Assembly: GCA_016866305.1 (NCBI GenBank)
Contig: VGMX01000003.1
Coordinates: 62,001-126,000, forward strand
From: Chlorobiota bacterium
Lineage (GTDB): Bacteria > Bacteroidota > Chlorobiia > Chlorobiales > Chlorobiaceae
Length of the DNA stretch: 64,000 nt
Direction: 5' to 3'
Shown here in pieces: positions 1-8,530 of this stretch; the stretch's first letter is position 1; every line of letters starts with the position of its first letter. The translations under genes were made by a program, and so were the position numbers. The notes beneath the pieces are model-generated. The model saw nothing but the letters and a program-made list of their open reading frames with translations. It was not told the DNA's origin and ran no database searches.

Positions 1-1
1 C

Positions 2-919
2 TCCTTTACCGAGCCGTGGGCGTTCGGAGGGCCGACCGCCGTTGGTTTCTCGCTCTTCAAGACGCACCGCACCTACGACTTCACCGATGACGGCACCGAT
101 GAAAACAAAAAAACCATCGACCAGTACGGCGCGACCCTCTCGGTAGGACGGCGCCTCACCTGGCCGGACGACTACTTCACCATCAACTGGAAGCTGAAAT
201 ACCTCCACAGCGAAGGCGGTTTCGTCAGCTTTATCGAAGATGAAGGCGATGCGCCGGAGGAGGCCGACGAGTTCTCCATCACGCAGACCATTTCGAGAAA
301 CAGCATCGACAGCCCGATCTATCCCCGCAGGGGCAGCAGGAACGTGCTGACCGCACAGCTTGCCGGAGGGCCGCTGCCGGGATCGATCAATTTCTACAAG
401 TTCACCCTGAACTCCAGCTGGTACTTCCCGCTGACGAAAAATCTCGTACTGAACCTCTCGACGCAGCACGGCTATCTGTCGACCTTCGACAAGGATGACT
501 ACCTGCCCTATACCGACTACTTCTACATGGGAGGCAGCGGCCTTTCATCGCTGCCCACCATTCCGCTGAGGGGATACGACGACCGCAGCCTCGGCGACAG
601 CGAACCGCTCGACGAGGACTCCGACCTCTACGGCGGCACGGTGTATTCGAAATTCGGCACCGAACTGCGCTATCCCATCACGCTCTCTCCCTCGGTAAGC
701 ATCTACGCGCTGGCGTTTTTCGAAGCCGGCAACCTGTGGAAGGACATGGATGCGGTGAACTTCGGCGACCTGAAAAAATCGGCAGGTCTCGGCCTCCGGC
801 TCTACCTGCCGATTATCGGCCTGATTGGCCTCGACTACGGCTACGGGTTCGACAAGGTACCGGGCGACGACGAGAAGGGGTGGAAGTTCATGTTCACCTT
901 CGGAACGATGGCGGAGTGA
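2..919 (+). CDS. bamA: BamA/Omp85 outer membrane assembly protein, C-terminal part
   Basis: The reading frame is open from base 2, so the gene enters from the left edge and only the last 305 or so codons are visible. The visible part is the C-terminal 16-strand barrel of an Omp85 protein, which inserts beta-barrel proteins into the outer membrane. It starts with a SFTEPWAFGG stretch and has ISRNSIDSPIYPRRGS, the typical barrel segment in which an Arg/Asn-rich strand precedes a 'FPxxGS' turn. Later aromatic and Gly-rich strands (GTELRYPIT, LIGLDYGYGFD) fit the family. The usual terminal aromatic residue is followed by extra residues (FTFGTMAE). POTRA domains lie outside the window. Another Omp85 member such as TamA is possible but BamA fits better. 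Two small barrel proteins follow. Confidence 0.85.
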   Translation, partial: SFTEPWAFGGPTAVGFSLFKTHRTYDFTDDGTDENKKTIDQYGATLSVGRRLTWPDDYFTINWKLKYLHSEGGFVSFIEDEGDAPEEADEFSITQTISRNSIDSPIYPRRGSRNVLTAQLAGGPLPGSINFYKFTLNSSWYFPLTKNLVLNLSTQHGYLSTFDKDDYLPYTDYFYMGGSGLSSLPTIPLRGYDDRSLGDSEPLDEDSDLYGGTVYSKFGTELRYPITLSPSVSIYALAFFEAGNLWKDMDAVNFGDLKKSAGLGLRLYLPIIGLIGLDYGYGFDKVPGDDEKGWKFMFTFGTMAE

Positions 920-963
920 GAAAGCGGTCGGCGCCTGACAAATGGTTCCGAACTTGTGAAAAC

Positions 964-995
964 TTTGACAAATACAGAAAGTAAATGTATCTTTT
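964..995 (+). promoter_or_regulatory. Bacteroidota-type promoter for the outer membrane protein gene
   Basis: TTTG at 964-967 is followed after exactly 20 bases by TATCTTTT at 988-995, close to the Bacteroidota consensus TTTG-N19-21-TAnnTTTG. It lies about 90 bases upstream of the ATG at 1084, which has its own strong GGAGGAA ribosome binding site. The call is by motif only. Confidence 0.45.
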
Positions 996-1083
996 GACAA
1001 TATAGACCAGCTTTTTGGAGCGTGAGTTCTATCTGTTTTTTTCTATCTCGATTCCTACGAACCAAAACCCTATGGAGGAAACA

Positions 1084-1731
1084 ATGAAAAAAAATCTTTC
1101 ACTTCTGGCTGCATTTCTGGTTGTCGGCTGCTGGGCCGCTCCTGCTTCCGCAGCTGATCACTATGTCAGCGGCATGGCGGGCATCTCCTGGATGAACGAT
1201 ATTCAGGCTGACGATTCTTACTATGATGGAAATCAAGACCGTGACGAACTTGACGTAAGCTCAGGACTGAGCTTGGCCGGAGCTATCGGTTGCGATTACG
1301 GCGACTACCGCCTCGAAGCTGAACTCGGCTACCAGAAGAACGAGATCGACTCCTATTCCGATAATGGTAGCCCCTCGTCTGATATGAAAGGAGATGTATC
1401 CTTGCTTTCACTCATGGCAAACGGCTACTACGACTTCGATCTCGGCGGTGTTGAGCTGTATGCTACTGCAGGTATCGGAGTAGCTCAGGTAACCTTTGAC
1501 GATGTTTATGATGATGGTTTTGATAGAGGTTACACTGTACACGAAACCACGCTGGCATACCAGATTGGTGCCGGTATAGCTGTGCCTGTCGCTGATAATA
1601 TCAAAATCGATGCACGCTATCGCTATTTTGCAACCACCGACTTCACTCCTGATAATGTGTCAACTTATACTAATCAGGATATGAACATCGAAAGCCACAG
1701 CGTACTGCTCGGTCTGAGAGTCGGCTTCTAA
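1084..1731 (+). CDS. Small outer membrane beta-barrel protein (OmpA/opacity-like fold)
   Basis: The ATG at 1084 is chosen because GGAGGAA stands 4 bases upstream and it gives a clean Sec signal peptide: basic MKKN start, hydrophobic core, and an ASAAD cleavage region near residue 23. An upstream in-frame ATG at 1015 would bury this signal. The mature part of about 190 residues has alternating strands rich in Gly and aromatics (GMAGISW, GDYRLEAELGY, ANGYYDFDLGG, IDARYRYFATTDF). It ends in GLRVGF, the C-terminal Phe that the BAM machinery recognises. This fits an 8-stranded barrel of the OmpW/OmpA-like porin family, with unknown cargo. The gene lies directly after bamA and has a near-identical paralogue 280 bases downstream. 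Confidence 0.85.
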   Translation: MKKNLSLLAAFLVVGCWAAPASAADHYVSGMAGISWMNDIQADDSYYDGNQDRDELDVSSGLSLAGAIGCDYGDYRLEAELGYQKNEIDSYSDNGSPSSDMKGDVSLLSLMANGYYDFDLGGVELYATAGIGVAQVTFDDVYDDGFDRGYTVHETTLAYQIGAGIAVPVADNIKIDARYRYFATTDFTPDNVSTYTNQDMNIESHSVLLGLRVGF

Positions 1732-1751
1732 GCTTCTTCAGAGTTTTCGTT

Positions 1752-1789
1752 AAATGCAGAAAGCCCCATTAATGGGGCTTTCTGCATTT
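1752..1789 (+). terminator. Perfect 38-bp palindromic terminator
   Basis: Bases 1752-1770 and 1771-1789 are exact inverted repeats of 19 bp with no spacer, so the hairpin would close with a small loop at ATTAAT. The core is GAAAGCCCC/GGGGCTTTC. It sits 20 bases after the stop of the outer membrane protein gene. The palindrome is symmetrical, so it could stop transcription on either strand. Confidence 0.75.
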
Positions 1790-1988
1790 AACCCTCTCGA
1801 TATCGGTCGGCAGTAGCTTGTCGACAAGCTCCCATTCCCACCAAACCAAATCCAAGCGCTAATGTCGCGCTATTGCTCGATACCCACTGCCTCTACTTTG
1901 CCGCCGCCGACATTTCTGCTGACGACATCATTATGAAAGTGATATATTTCAACCAGTCATTTTCGTTAACCTCCAACGTGTATCCACA

Positions 1989-2586
1989 TGAAAAAGAATC
2001 TCTCACTTTTAGCGGCATGGCGGGCATCTCCTGGATGAACGATATCAAGATGGGTGATACTCGCACCGCTACCGATCAGAAACTGGATATGGGCTCAGGT
2101 TTGACCCTGCTTGGCGCTATAGGCTGCGATTACGGCGACTACCGCCTCGAAGCCGAAATCGGCTACCAGCAGAACGATATCGACGGAGTCAATGCGATCG
2201 AAGTAGATGAGCCGGAGCTTACCATTGAAGGTGTCGGAGTTCCGGCAGAAGGTGATATCTCCGTGCTTTCGCTCATGGCCAACGGCTACTACGACATCGA
2301 TCTCGGCGGCGTTGACCTCTATGCCACGGCCGGCGTTGGTGTGGCTCAGGTCAGCTTTGAAGATTTCCGTTATGGCGATGCCATCGGGGAAGATGAGGGC
2401 AGCGTGGATGTCAGTGAAACCACCCTTGCCTGGCAGGTTGGAGCTGGTCTTGCCGTACCGATCGGCACCAATATTGCGCTCGATGCCCGCTACCGTTACT
2501 TTGCAACCACCGACTTTTCCGTTCAGGGAGTCAACATGAATGTTGCAAGCCACAACATCCTGCTCGGCCTCCGCGTAGGATTCTGA
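1989..2586 (+). pseudogene. Paralogous outer membrane barrel gene with signal peptide destroyed by an internal deletion
   Basis: From base 2011 onward the frame encodes a full barrel homologous to the upstream gene (GMAGISWMNDI, GAIGCDYGDYRLEAEIGYQ, ANGYYDIDLGG, ARYRYFATTDF, terminal GLRVGF). The expected start, ATG AAA AAG AAT CTC TCA CTT TTA GCG GCA at 1989, encodes MKKNLSLLAA exactly as in the neighbour, but it then runs into the mature sequence in the wrong frame. Relative to the neighbour about 61 bases are missing, between two copies of AGCGGCA, one in the signal and one at the mature N-terminus. The in-frame sequence upstream (open from 1873) gives no signal peptide and there is no clear ribosome binding site. 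The product is therefore probably not exported. An unrecognised alternative start cannot be fully excluded. Confidence 0.7.
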
Positions 2587-2605
2587 CAGCTCGGCATCGG
2601 TCGCG

Positions 2606-2646
2606 ATCATGAAAAAAGGCTCCGTACGGGAGCCTTTTTTCATGAT
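2606..2646. terminator. Bidirectional hairpin terminator
   Basis: An 18-bp perfect stem (2606-2623 with 2629-2646) encloses a 5-base loop. The GGCTCC/GGAGCC core is flanked by A6 on the left and T6 on the right, so it works in both directions. It lies between the convergent barrel pseudogene and the bifunctional nuclease gene. Confidence 0.85.
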
Positions 2647-2682
2647 GAGGGTAACGCCTTTACAGGAAAATCTCCGACTTAT

Positions 2683-3288
2683 TCAGACAATCCCTTTCAG
2701 GCGGGAGATTTCGTCGCGGAGCCTGGCGGCCTCCTCGTAATTTTCGCGGCTGATGGCATCATCGAGTCTCGCTTCCAGCTCATCGAGCTTGCCTGCGGGA
2801 GATTTCGGTTCCGCGGCGGCAGCTTCGATCTCCCCGGCAGAGGACTCTTCAGGCTCTTCGCTCTCCCCCTCCTCTTTCTGCTCTTCCCTGATGCCGGCTT
2901 CATCCATGATATCCTCGGTCACGAACACCGGGGCGTTGAAGCGCACGGCGATGGCAATGGCGTCGCTTGGTCTCGCGTCGATCTCATGGGTCTCCCCTCC
3001 CAGCTCGCAGACGATCTTGGCGTAAAAGGTTTCATTGTGCAGTTCGTCGATGACGATCTCGTTGACATGCAGGCCGAAAACATCGGAGATGTTCTTGAAA
3101 AGGTCGTGCGTGAAGGGGCGGGGAGGCTTGATGTTCTCGAGCTTGAGCGCGATGGCCTGGGCCTCGAAGCCGCCGATGATGATCGGAAGCTTGCGCTTGC
3201 CCTCGACTTCATAAAGAATGAGGGCGTAAGCTCCGTTCGTATGAGGACTTGTCGAAAGACCGAGTATATCTACCTGTAGTTTACGCAT
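2683..3288 (-). CDS. Bifunctional nuclease (DUF151) family protein with C-terminal UVR motif
   Basis: The 201-residue protein has the BFN/DUF151 domain over about residues 1-135. Typical segments are LPIIIGGFEAQAIALKLE, RPFTHDLF and ARPSDAIAIAVRFNAPVFV. Members of the family can have DNase and RNase activity, but the cellular role is uncertain. An acidic linker (residues about 136-165, many Glu) leads to a UVR-type helical hairpin (LDDAISRENYEEAARLRDEI, about 170-195), like the UvrB-UvrC contact motif. This BFN-plus-UVR layout is common in Bacteroidota and Chlorobiota. The start ATG at 3288 is supported by the conserved first residues (MRKLQVDILGLS). It is monocistronic and convergent with the barrel genes. 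Confidence 0.85.
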   Translation of the reverse strand: MRKLQVDILGLSTSPHTNGAYALILYEVEGKRKLPIIIGGFEAQAIALKLENIKPPRPFTHDLFKNISDVFGLHVNEIVIDELHNETFYAKIVCELGGETHEIDARPSDAIAIAVRFNAPVFVTEDIMDEAGIREEQKEEGESEEPEESSAGEIEAAAAEPKSPAGKLDELEARLDDAISRENYEEAARLRDEISRLKGIV

Positions 3289-3367
3289 CGCTCTGTATGG
3301 TTGTGGGGAACCGGCAATTCCCGGAAAATTAATGGTACCGGTTGTTATAACAGAAAAGTACGGTTAA

Positions 3368-4342
3368 TCATTTCTTCGGCAAAACATCCCCGAGGACATC
3401 GATCAGGCGGGGCAGCACCGCGAGGACGTCACCGACGATTCCGTAATCGGCCACGCCGAAAACCGGGGCGTCGGGATCGGCGTTGATGGCCACGATGGTC
3501 CGCGCTGCCGAAAGGCCTGCCAGATGCTGCAGCGCTCCGGAAATGCCCGCCGCGATATACAGATCGGGCGACACCGACTTGCCGGTCTGTCCGATCTGGT
3601 CGCCGTGAGGCCGCCACCCCTCATCGACTGCCGAGCGGCTCGCCCCCACGCTCCCGCCCAGCAGGGCGGCAAGCTTTTCAAGCAGAAGAAAGCCTTCCGG
3701 CCCGCCCATACCCCGTCCGCCGGCCACAATGATGCCGGCTTCCGAAATGTCCCGCTGCCGGGATATCTCCGTGATGGAACGCACAGCGGGGTTCATCTTC
3801 TCATCCGCGTCCAGATGCGGCACGATGTCGAACGCAACGCTCCGGGGATGTTCCGTTCCGGTAAAGAGTACCTGTGGAAGTCTGTCCTGCAGATAAATCC
3901 TGACCGGCGCTTCGGGAACACAGGCCACCAGAATCGAACCGCAATGGATGGGGCGCCTGCACACCGGCTCCTGAAAACCACCGGCAACGCATCCTGAAAG
4001 CAGCGAGGCGCCTGTCGCCTGGGCAAGGCAAGGGGCGAGACGCTTGCCGGCCGATGTGGAAGCGATGACAATATCGGTAATCGCTTCTCTTGCGGCAAGA
4101 GCAGCCAGCAAACGGGAAAGCGTGGTTTCGGAGGAACGGGCAAGACGCTCTTCGGCAGCGTGATGGACAACACCGGCGCCGAACAGCGGCTCAAGAGCCC
4201 CGGGACGAAGCGGACCGGCAACGAACCCGGAGACCCGGTCAGCGCCGGGGACGGCATGGTGCTGAACCCGATGCCAGAGATTCACAGAGGCTTCCGCGAG
4301 GATGCCGTCGCGCTGTTCGAGAAAAACCAGGTATGCTGCCAT
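3368..4342 (-). CDS. etfA: Electron transfer flavoprotein, alpha subunit
   Basis: The start is placed at 4342 because AGGAGAGGGGGG lies just upstream, and [13 protein letters not shown] is the usual EtfA beginning. The product is about 324 residues. The C-terminal FAD-binding domain is clear: [11 protein letters not shown], then [31 protein letters not shown], and [20 protein letters not shown]. The protein would pair with EtfB, encoded 4 bases upstream, to carry electrons from a flavin dehydrogenase to a quinone or other acceptor. No acyl-CoA dehydrogenase, ETF-quinone oxidoreductase or FixC/X gene is nearby, so the electron donor and acceptor are unknown. Confidence 0.92.
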   Translation of the reverse strand: MAAYLVFLEQRDGILAEASVNLWHRVQHHAVPGADRVSGFVAGPLRPGALEPLFGAGVVHHAAEERLARSSETTLSRLLAALAAREAITDIVIASTSAGKRLAPCLAQATGASLLSGCVAGGFQEPVCRRPIHCGSILVACVPEAPVRIYLQDRLPQVLFTGTEHPRSVAFDIVPHLDADEKMNPAVRSITEISRQRDISEAGIIVAGGRGMGGPEGFLLLEKLAALLGGSVGASRSAVDEGWRPHGDQIGQTGKSVSPDLYIAAGISGALQHLAGLSAARTIVAINADPDAPVFGVADYGIVGDVLAVLPRLIDVLGDVLPKK

Positions 4343-4346
4343 GCCG

Positions 4347-5111
4347 TTACCCCCCCTCTCCTGCATCACCTTGTACTGCACGAAGCAGCAGTCCGGCAAG
4401 CTCTTCAGGTGAGGCTGCGAACCGGCACACCCTTTTGCGCGTCACAGGTTCCGCACTGCAGAAACGAACCAGCGGACCGGGAGGAGGGGCAACATGCAGG
4501 GTTTCAAGCGGTTTTCTGCGGGCTTCCATGACCTGGCGGATGCCGGTTTTCCTTGGCGTGTTTAACCCCTTTTCAGCAGAGAAAACAAGGGGATAGCAGG
4601 CTTCGAGACACTCCACTCCGCCTTCGGTCTCGCGCTCAAGCTCCAGAACTCCATCCGACGCCCTGAAAGCTGTAACGGCTCCCGCATAAGCCATCCCCAG
4701 CATGCCGGCAAGCATGGCGGGGACAGCAGCGCTCCGGTAATCGGAAGACTCCCGGCCGCAGCAGACAAGTTGCGGCAAAGCATCCGGAAAGGTTGTGCGG
4801 ATTGCAGCAGAGAGCATCGAGGCGATCTGAAAGGAGTCCGCCAACGAAGCGGAAAGCACCTCGACGGCCCTGTCCGCACCCATGGCAAGCGCCTTCAGCA
4901 GCGCCTCCCGGCCGCTTCCGGACGACGTAACCGTAAATGCCGTGACAGGCGATCCGGGAAACCGTTCTTTCAGCCTGACGGCTTCCTCGACGGCGTATTC
5001 GTCATAGGGGTTCATGATGCGGCTCACCCGCGAAAGATCGGGTGTTCCGTCAGTCACGGTTACCGGCAGGACGGGATCGGGCACCTCACAGATGCAGACG
5101 GCGATGTTCAT
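4347..5111 (-). CDS. etfB: Electron transfer flavoprotein, beta subunit
   Basis: The start ATG at 5111 gives [13 protein letters not shown], the standard EtfB N-terminus; upstream in-frame sequence (to 5147) lacks family character. The 254-residue protein shows the AMP-binding alpha/beta domain: [41 protein letters not shown] and the [22 protein letters not shown] segment. It then shows the [13 protein letters not shown] region with the recognition loop near the C-terminus. Its gene immediately precedes etfA on the same strand with a 4-base gap, so the two are surely co-transcribed and co-translated. A terminator hairpin at 5146-5171 separates them from the tRNA genes upstream. Confidence 0.92.
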   Translation of the reverse strand: MNIAVCICEVPDPVLPVTVTDGTPDLSRVSRIMNPYDEYAVEEAVRLKERFPGSPVTAFTVTSSGSGREALLKALAMGADRAVEVLSASLADSFQIASMLSAAIRTTFPDALPQLVCCGRESSDYRSAAVPAMLAGMLGMAYAGAVTAFRASDGVLELERETEGGVECLEACYPLVFSAEKGLNTPRKTGIRQVMEARRKPLETLHVAPPPGPLVRFCSAEPVTRKRVCRFAASPEELAGLLLRAVQGDAGEGG

Positions 5112-5145
5112 GTCAATGATGAATCGTTGATAACTGCCGTTCAAC

Positions 5146-5171
5146 AAAAAAGCCGCATAACAGCGGCTTTT
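5146..5171 (-). terminator. Rho-independent terminator after tRNA-Leu
   Basis: On the minus strand AAAAGCCGC, a six-base loop and GCGGCTTTT form a stem followed by more T. It sits 14 bases past the 3' end of tRNA-Leu and upstream of etfB. Confidence 0.8.
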
Positions 5172-5184
5172 ACGGAATAAGATG

Positions 5185-5266
5185 TGCCCGAGAGGAGATT
5201 CGAACTCCTACACCTTGCGGCGCTACCCCCTCAAGATAGTGTGTCTACCAATTCCACCACTCGGGC
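5185..5266 (-). tRNA. tRNA-Leu (anticodon GAG)
   Basis: The acceptor stem is 7 bp (GCCCGAG with CTCGGGC), followed by discriminator A at 5185. The anticodon stem CTATC/GGTAG encloses loop TTGAGGG, giving anticodon GAG. A long class II variable arm (GCGCCGCAAGGTGT region) and a normal T arm with GTTCGAATC are present. CCA is not encoded. Confidence 0.95.
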
Positions 5267-5297
5267 ATCAGAACAACAGAAAGAACATTCTCTATCG

Positions 5298-5370
5298 TGA
5301 GAATAGAAGGACTCGAACCTTCGACCCACTGCTTAAAAGGCAGTTGCTCTACCGACTGAGCTATATTCTC
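5298..5370 (-). tRNA. tRNA-Lys (anticodon TTT)
   Basis: The acceptor stem begins GAGAATA and the D arm is TAGCTCAGTCGGTAGAGCA. The anticodon stem ACTGC/GCAGT encloses loop CTTTTAA, giving anticodon TTT. The T arm has GGTTCGAGTCC. The discriminator base is A and CCA is not encoded. It is 31 bases upstream of tRNA-Leu in the direction of transcription. Confidence 0.95.
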
Positions 5371-5405
5371 GACCTGAAACAACAGTACGGAAAGCCACCG
5401 GGAAC

Positions 5406-5513
5406 TTACTTGTTCTGGTAACGCAGACGCTTCTTGTGCCTGTTTTTCCGGCGCATCTTCTTGCGCTTGTGTACCGCCATCTTATGACGCTTTCTCTTTT
5501 TTCCGCAAGGCAT
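5406..5513 (-). CDS. AURKAIP1/COX24-type small basic ribosome-associated protein (35 aa)
   Basis: This gene is 35 codons long. It encodes MPCGKKRKRHKMAVHKRKKM followed by an equally basic tail ending RYQNK; almost half the residues are Lys or Arg. The MPCGKKRKRHKMxxHKRKK pattern is that of the AURKAIP1/COX24 domain proteins of Bacteroidota and Chlorobiota. These are related to mitochondrial mS38 and to actinobacterial bS22, small proteins bound to the small ribosomal subunit. AGAGGAA stands 9 bases upstream of the ATG, supporting the start; an internal ATG at codon 12 is less likely. It lies between rho and the tRNA genes on the same strand and may be transcribed with them. Confidence 0.8.
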   Translation of the reverse strand: MPCGKKRKRHKMAVHKRKKMRRKNRHKKRLRYQNK

Positions 5514-5619
5514 GTAAAATTTCCTCTTGTTTTAAAGGGTGATAATATAGGATTATTTTAATAATCTGCAAAGAACTCTCTTCTTTCTTTCCGCTTCCGG
5601 CTGATTCGCCGGGCAGGAC

Positions 5620-6909
5620 TCAGGCATTCATGTACTTGAAAAACTCCTTGTTGTCCTTTGTGTCTCCCATTTTCTCCCGCATGAACTCCATGCATTCGAC
5701 AGGATTCTTGTCGGCAAGATATTTTCTCAGAAGCCAGGTTCTCGACAGCTCCTCCTGGCTGAAGAGCAGTTCCTCCTTCCTCGTGCCGGAACGGAGAATG
5801 TCGATGGCCGGAAAGATGCGTCGTTCGGAAAGCCGGCGGTCGAGAACGAGCTCCATGTTGCCGGTACCCTTGAACTCCTCGAAGATAACGTCGTCCATTC
5901 GAGAACCGGTATCGACAAGCGCCGTGGCGATGATGGTCAGACTTCCTCCCTCCTCGATGTTTCGGGCTGCACCGAAAAAGCGTTTCGGCTTGGTCAGCGC
6001 ATTGGCGTCGATACCTCCCGAAAGGATCTTGCCGGAGTGCGGAATGATGGTGTTGTGCGCGCGGGCGAGCCTGGTGATGGAGTCAAGCAGGATAACCACG
6101 TCCGTGCCCACCTCGACAAGCCGCTTGGCTTTTTCCAGCACCATGTCGGCCACCTGCACATGACGCTCGGGATCCTCGTCGAAAGTGGAGCTCACCACCT
6201 CCGCCTCGACACTGCGCGCCATGTCGGTCACCTCTTCGGGACGTTCGTCGATGAGCAGCACGATCAGATAGACCTCAGGGTGGTTCTTGATGATGGCGTT
6301 GGCGATCATCTGCAGCAGCATGGTCTTGCCGGTCTTCGGCTGTGCGACGATCAGGCCGCGCTGCCCCTTGCCGATCGGGGTGAAAATATCCATGATCCTG
6401 CCGCAGTACTCCGTCTGGCGGGTTTCAAGTTTCAGGCGTTCATGGGGAAAGAGCGGGGTGAGATTTTCAAAGAACGGACGCTCTCTGGTGATCTCGGGAT
6501 CGTTGCCGTCGATGGTATTGATTTTCAGCAGCGCAAAAAAACGCTCGCCCTCCTTCGGAGCCCGAACCTGTCCGGAAACCGTGTCGCCGGTCCGCATATT
6601 GAAGCGCTTGATCTGTGAGGGTGAAACGTAGATATCGTCCGGGGACGAGAGGTAGTTGTAATTTGCCGACCGGAGAAAGCCGTACCCTTCGGGGATGACC
6701 TGGAGCACGCCGGTATTGACCATGACCTGGGCGCTTTCGGGATCGGTGGTTTTCTGCGACTGTGCTTCTATGATCTTGAAAATCAGCTCCTCTTTGCGCA
6801 GTCCGGCTGCAGATACCCCGATCTCTTTTGCAAGAGCATTCAACTCATACACTTTCTTTTTCTGGAGTACATTGATGTCCAGACCCTTGGAAACCGAATT
6901 GTTCGACAT
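5620..6909 (-). CDS. rho: Transcription termination factor Rho
   Basis: The product is 429 residues from ATG 6909. In order it shows a Rho_N SAP-like helix bundle ([20 protein letters not shown], about residues 16-50), an RNA-binding OSB domain ([21 protein letters not shown], about 75-97) and the P-loop ([13 protein letters not shown], about 185-197). The Walker B region ([16 protein letters not shown]) and the Q/R loops ([23 protein letters not shown]) follow. It is a hexameric RNA-dependent ATPase that ends transcription. The acidic or basic insertions seen in some phyla are absent. A longer in-frame start at 6963 exists but lacks conserved sequence. A leader of about 265 bases may precede it. 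Confidence 0.97.
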   Translation of the reverse strand: MSNNSVSKGLDINVLQKKKVYELNALAKEIGVSAAGLRKEELIFKIIEAQSQKTTDPESAQVMVNTGVLQVIPEGYGFLRSANYNYLSSPDDIYVSPSQIKRFNMRTGDTVSGQVRAPKEGERFFALLKINTIDGNDPEITRERPFFENLTPLFPHERLKLETRQTEYCGRIMDIFTPIGKGQRGLIVAQPKTGKTMLLQMIANAIIKNHPEVYLIVLLIDERPEEVTDMARSVEAEVVSSTFDEDPERHVQVADMVLEKAKRLVEVGTDVVILLDSITRLARAHNTIIPHSGKILSGGIDANALTKPKRFFGAARNIEEGGSLTIIATALVDTGSRMDDVIFEEFKGTGNMELVLDRRLSERRIFPAIDILRSGTRKEELLFSQEELSRTWLLRKYLADKNPVECMEFMREKMGDTKDNKEFFKYMNA

Positions 6910-7237
6910 GGTATTTTTGGTGATTGTATTCAAATCGTGGTGGTTAAAAAAGCCGCGGAACATTGCCGGAACATCGGGAGGGCACGCCCGGCGGAAAGGG
7001 ACCTGTAAGCCGCATTACTGCATGTTTGACGTTTTACCGGTAAAACCCTGGCATTCGACATGAAAAAATGTGGAAAGAAGGATACAGAGGAACCGGGCCC
7101 GTATATGAAAAAGGGATGTAACAGGGATGTATCAAAAGGGACGTTCCAGACGGATGCAAGAAGATTTCTTGTAGTTAATGCAAATATATAATTTTTTCTG
7201 ATAAAAAAGTACCGGGGCAACATGCATATGCCTCTTG
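6910..7237 (-). promoter_or_regulatory. Rho upstream region with candidate promoter and long leader
   Basis: This 328-base gap between folC and rho holds no convincing gene. On the minus strand TATATTTG at 7181-7188 matches the TAnnTTTG promoter element, with a T-rich stretch in place of a clear TTTG upstream. Transcription from it would give a leader of about 265 bases before rho. Within the leader there is a 16-bp palindrome, GTTTTACCGGTAAAAC at 7031-7046. No hairpin followed by a T run is seen. An open frame on the minus strand over 6930-7241 has no recognisable features and is not called. Confidence 0.35.
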
Positions 7238-8515
7238 TCACGGATGCAGGCGCTTCAGCCTGAGAATTTCTCCGGCAAGAAAAAAGGAGCCGGTCACGAG
7301 AATGAGGTCATCGGTACCGGCACGTCGCCGGAGGTCGTCAAAACCCTCTTCCGGGGTTTCGAAAACAGACACCCATGCCCCTTCCTCCTGCAGTAAAGCA
7401 CCGAGCTCTCCCGACGGGATACTTCTTTCGGAGGGAATCGTCACCACGGCAAACCGGGCCTCAAGCGAAAGGAGATGACGGACAACGGCACGGGCATCCT
7501 TGTCGGAAGACAGGCCGATCAGCACATAGACGCGATGGTAGCGGCTTCTGAATGACGATATGGCCTCGGCGGTTTTTTTCATGCCGTCCGCATTGTGTGA
7601 AACATCGAGCAGGATATCGGGCCTTGAACCGATCTTTTCCAGCCGGGCACGGTAACCGGTCAGCAGCATGTCTGCAAGTCCCTTGCGGACTGCCGCCTCG
7701 CCGATACCGGCCTGTTCGGCAACCATGACGGCAAGCGCAAGATTGGAGGTGTGAAAAGCGCCTGTCAGGGGTGCCTGCAGCCGCGGGTAGTCCCGCACCG
7801 GAGTGGAGAGCGAAAACTCCAGCATCCCCGGCTCCTGCCGCTGTACCGTAACGGCGGCATCCTTTCCCGTTCTGAAAAGCGGAACCCGGTTCAGTTCGGC
7901 GGCACGGACTATTTCGCTGAGTGCTTCTGAATCGGTAACCGCGGTAAAAACCCGTGAATTCACATTGATGATCGCGGCTTTTTCACGGGCGATCAGGGAC
8001 AGGGAGGCGCCGAGCCAGGCGGTATGATCAAGCCCGATCGAAGTGATGAGCGCATAATCGGACTGAACGACATTGGTGGCATCAAGCCGTCCGCCCATGC
8101 CGGTTTCAATAACCGCCGCATCGACCGATTCATCGGCGAACCATGCGAAGGCAAGTGCTGTCGTGGCTTCGAAGAACGTTGCCTGGAGCGATACAACCGC
8201 ATCCTTCATGACCGAACAGTAGGCGGCGACCCTTTCCGGTGCTATCGGGAACCCGTCGATACGCATCCGCTCGGTAAAATCGACAAGATGGGGAGAAGTA
8301 TAGAGCGCTGTTTTTTTCCCGGCCGCCTGAAAGATTGCGGCAATTGCCGAGGCCGTCGTACCTTTTCCGTTTGTTCCGGCTACATGCACGATGGTGCCGA
8401 GCCGCTCCTGGGGCGATCCGAAAACATCGAGCAGACGCCTGACACGATCGAGGCCGGGCTTCATGCCGAACCGGTGCAGAGGATAGAGGAAATCAAGTGC
8501 TTGCTGGTAATCCAA
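7238..8515 (-). CDS. folC: Folylpolyglutamate synthase / dihydrofolate synthase
   Basis: This 425-residue Mur-ligase-family enzyme adds Glu to folates, and in bifunctional forms first makes dihydrofolate from dihydropteroate. The ATP loop GTNGKGTTASA is at about residues 47-57, followed by TSPHLVDFTERMRIDG and the ETGMGGRLDATN motif near residue 140. HTAWLGASLSLIAREKAAII then carries the carbamylated-Lys region. The C-terminal domain has LLDVSHNADGMKKT. It ends with a conventional stop and is followed by the 328-base rho upstream region. ruvA lies 15 bases upstream on the same strand, so the two probably share a transcript. Confidence 0.93.
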   Translation of the reverse strand: MDYQQALDFLYPLHRFGMKPGLDRVRRLLDVFGSPQERLGTIVHVAGTNGKGTTASAIAAIFQAAGKKTALYTSPHLVDFTERMRIDGFPIAPERVAAYCSVMKDAVVSLQATFFEATTALAFAWFADESVDAAVIETGMGGRLDATNVVQSDYALITSIGLDHTAWLGASLSLIAREKAAIINVNSRVFTAVTDSEALSEIVRAAELNRVPLFRTGKDAAVTVQRQEPGMLEFSLSTPVRDYPRLQAPLTGAFHTSNLALAVMVAEQAGIGEAAVRKGLADMLLTGYRARLEKIGSRPDILLDVSHNADGMKKTAEAISSFRSRYHRVYVLIGLSSDKDARAVVRHLLSLEARFAVVTIPSERSIPSGELGALLQEEGAWVSVFETPEEGFDDLRRRAGTDDLILVTGSFFLAGEILRLKRLHP

Positions 8516-8530
8516 CGTACCGCCCCCTGG

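Noticed and set aside
6930-7241. 103-codon minus-strand frame upstream of rho
   Set aside because: It has no domain or ribosome binding site, and it lies in the presumed rho leader.
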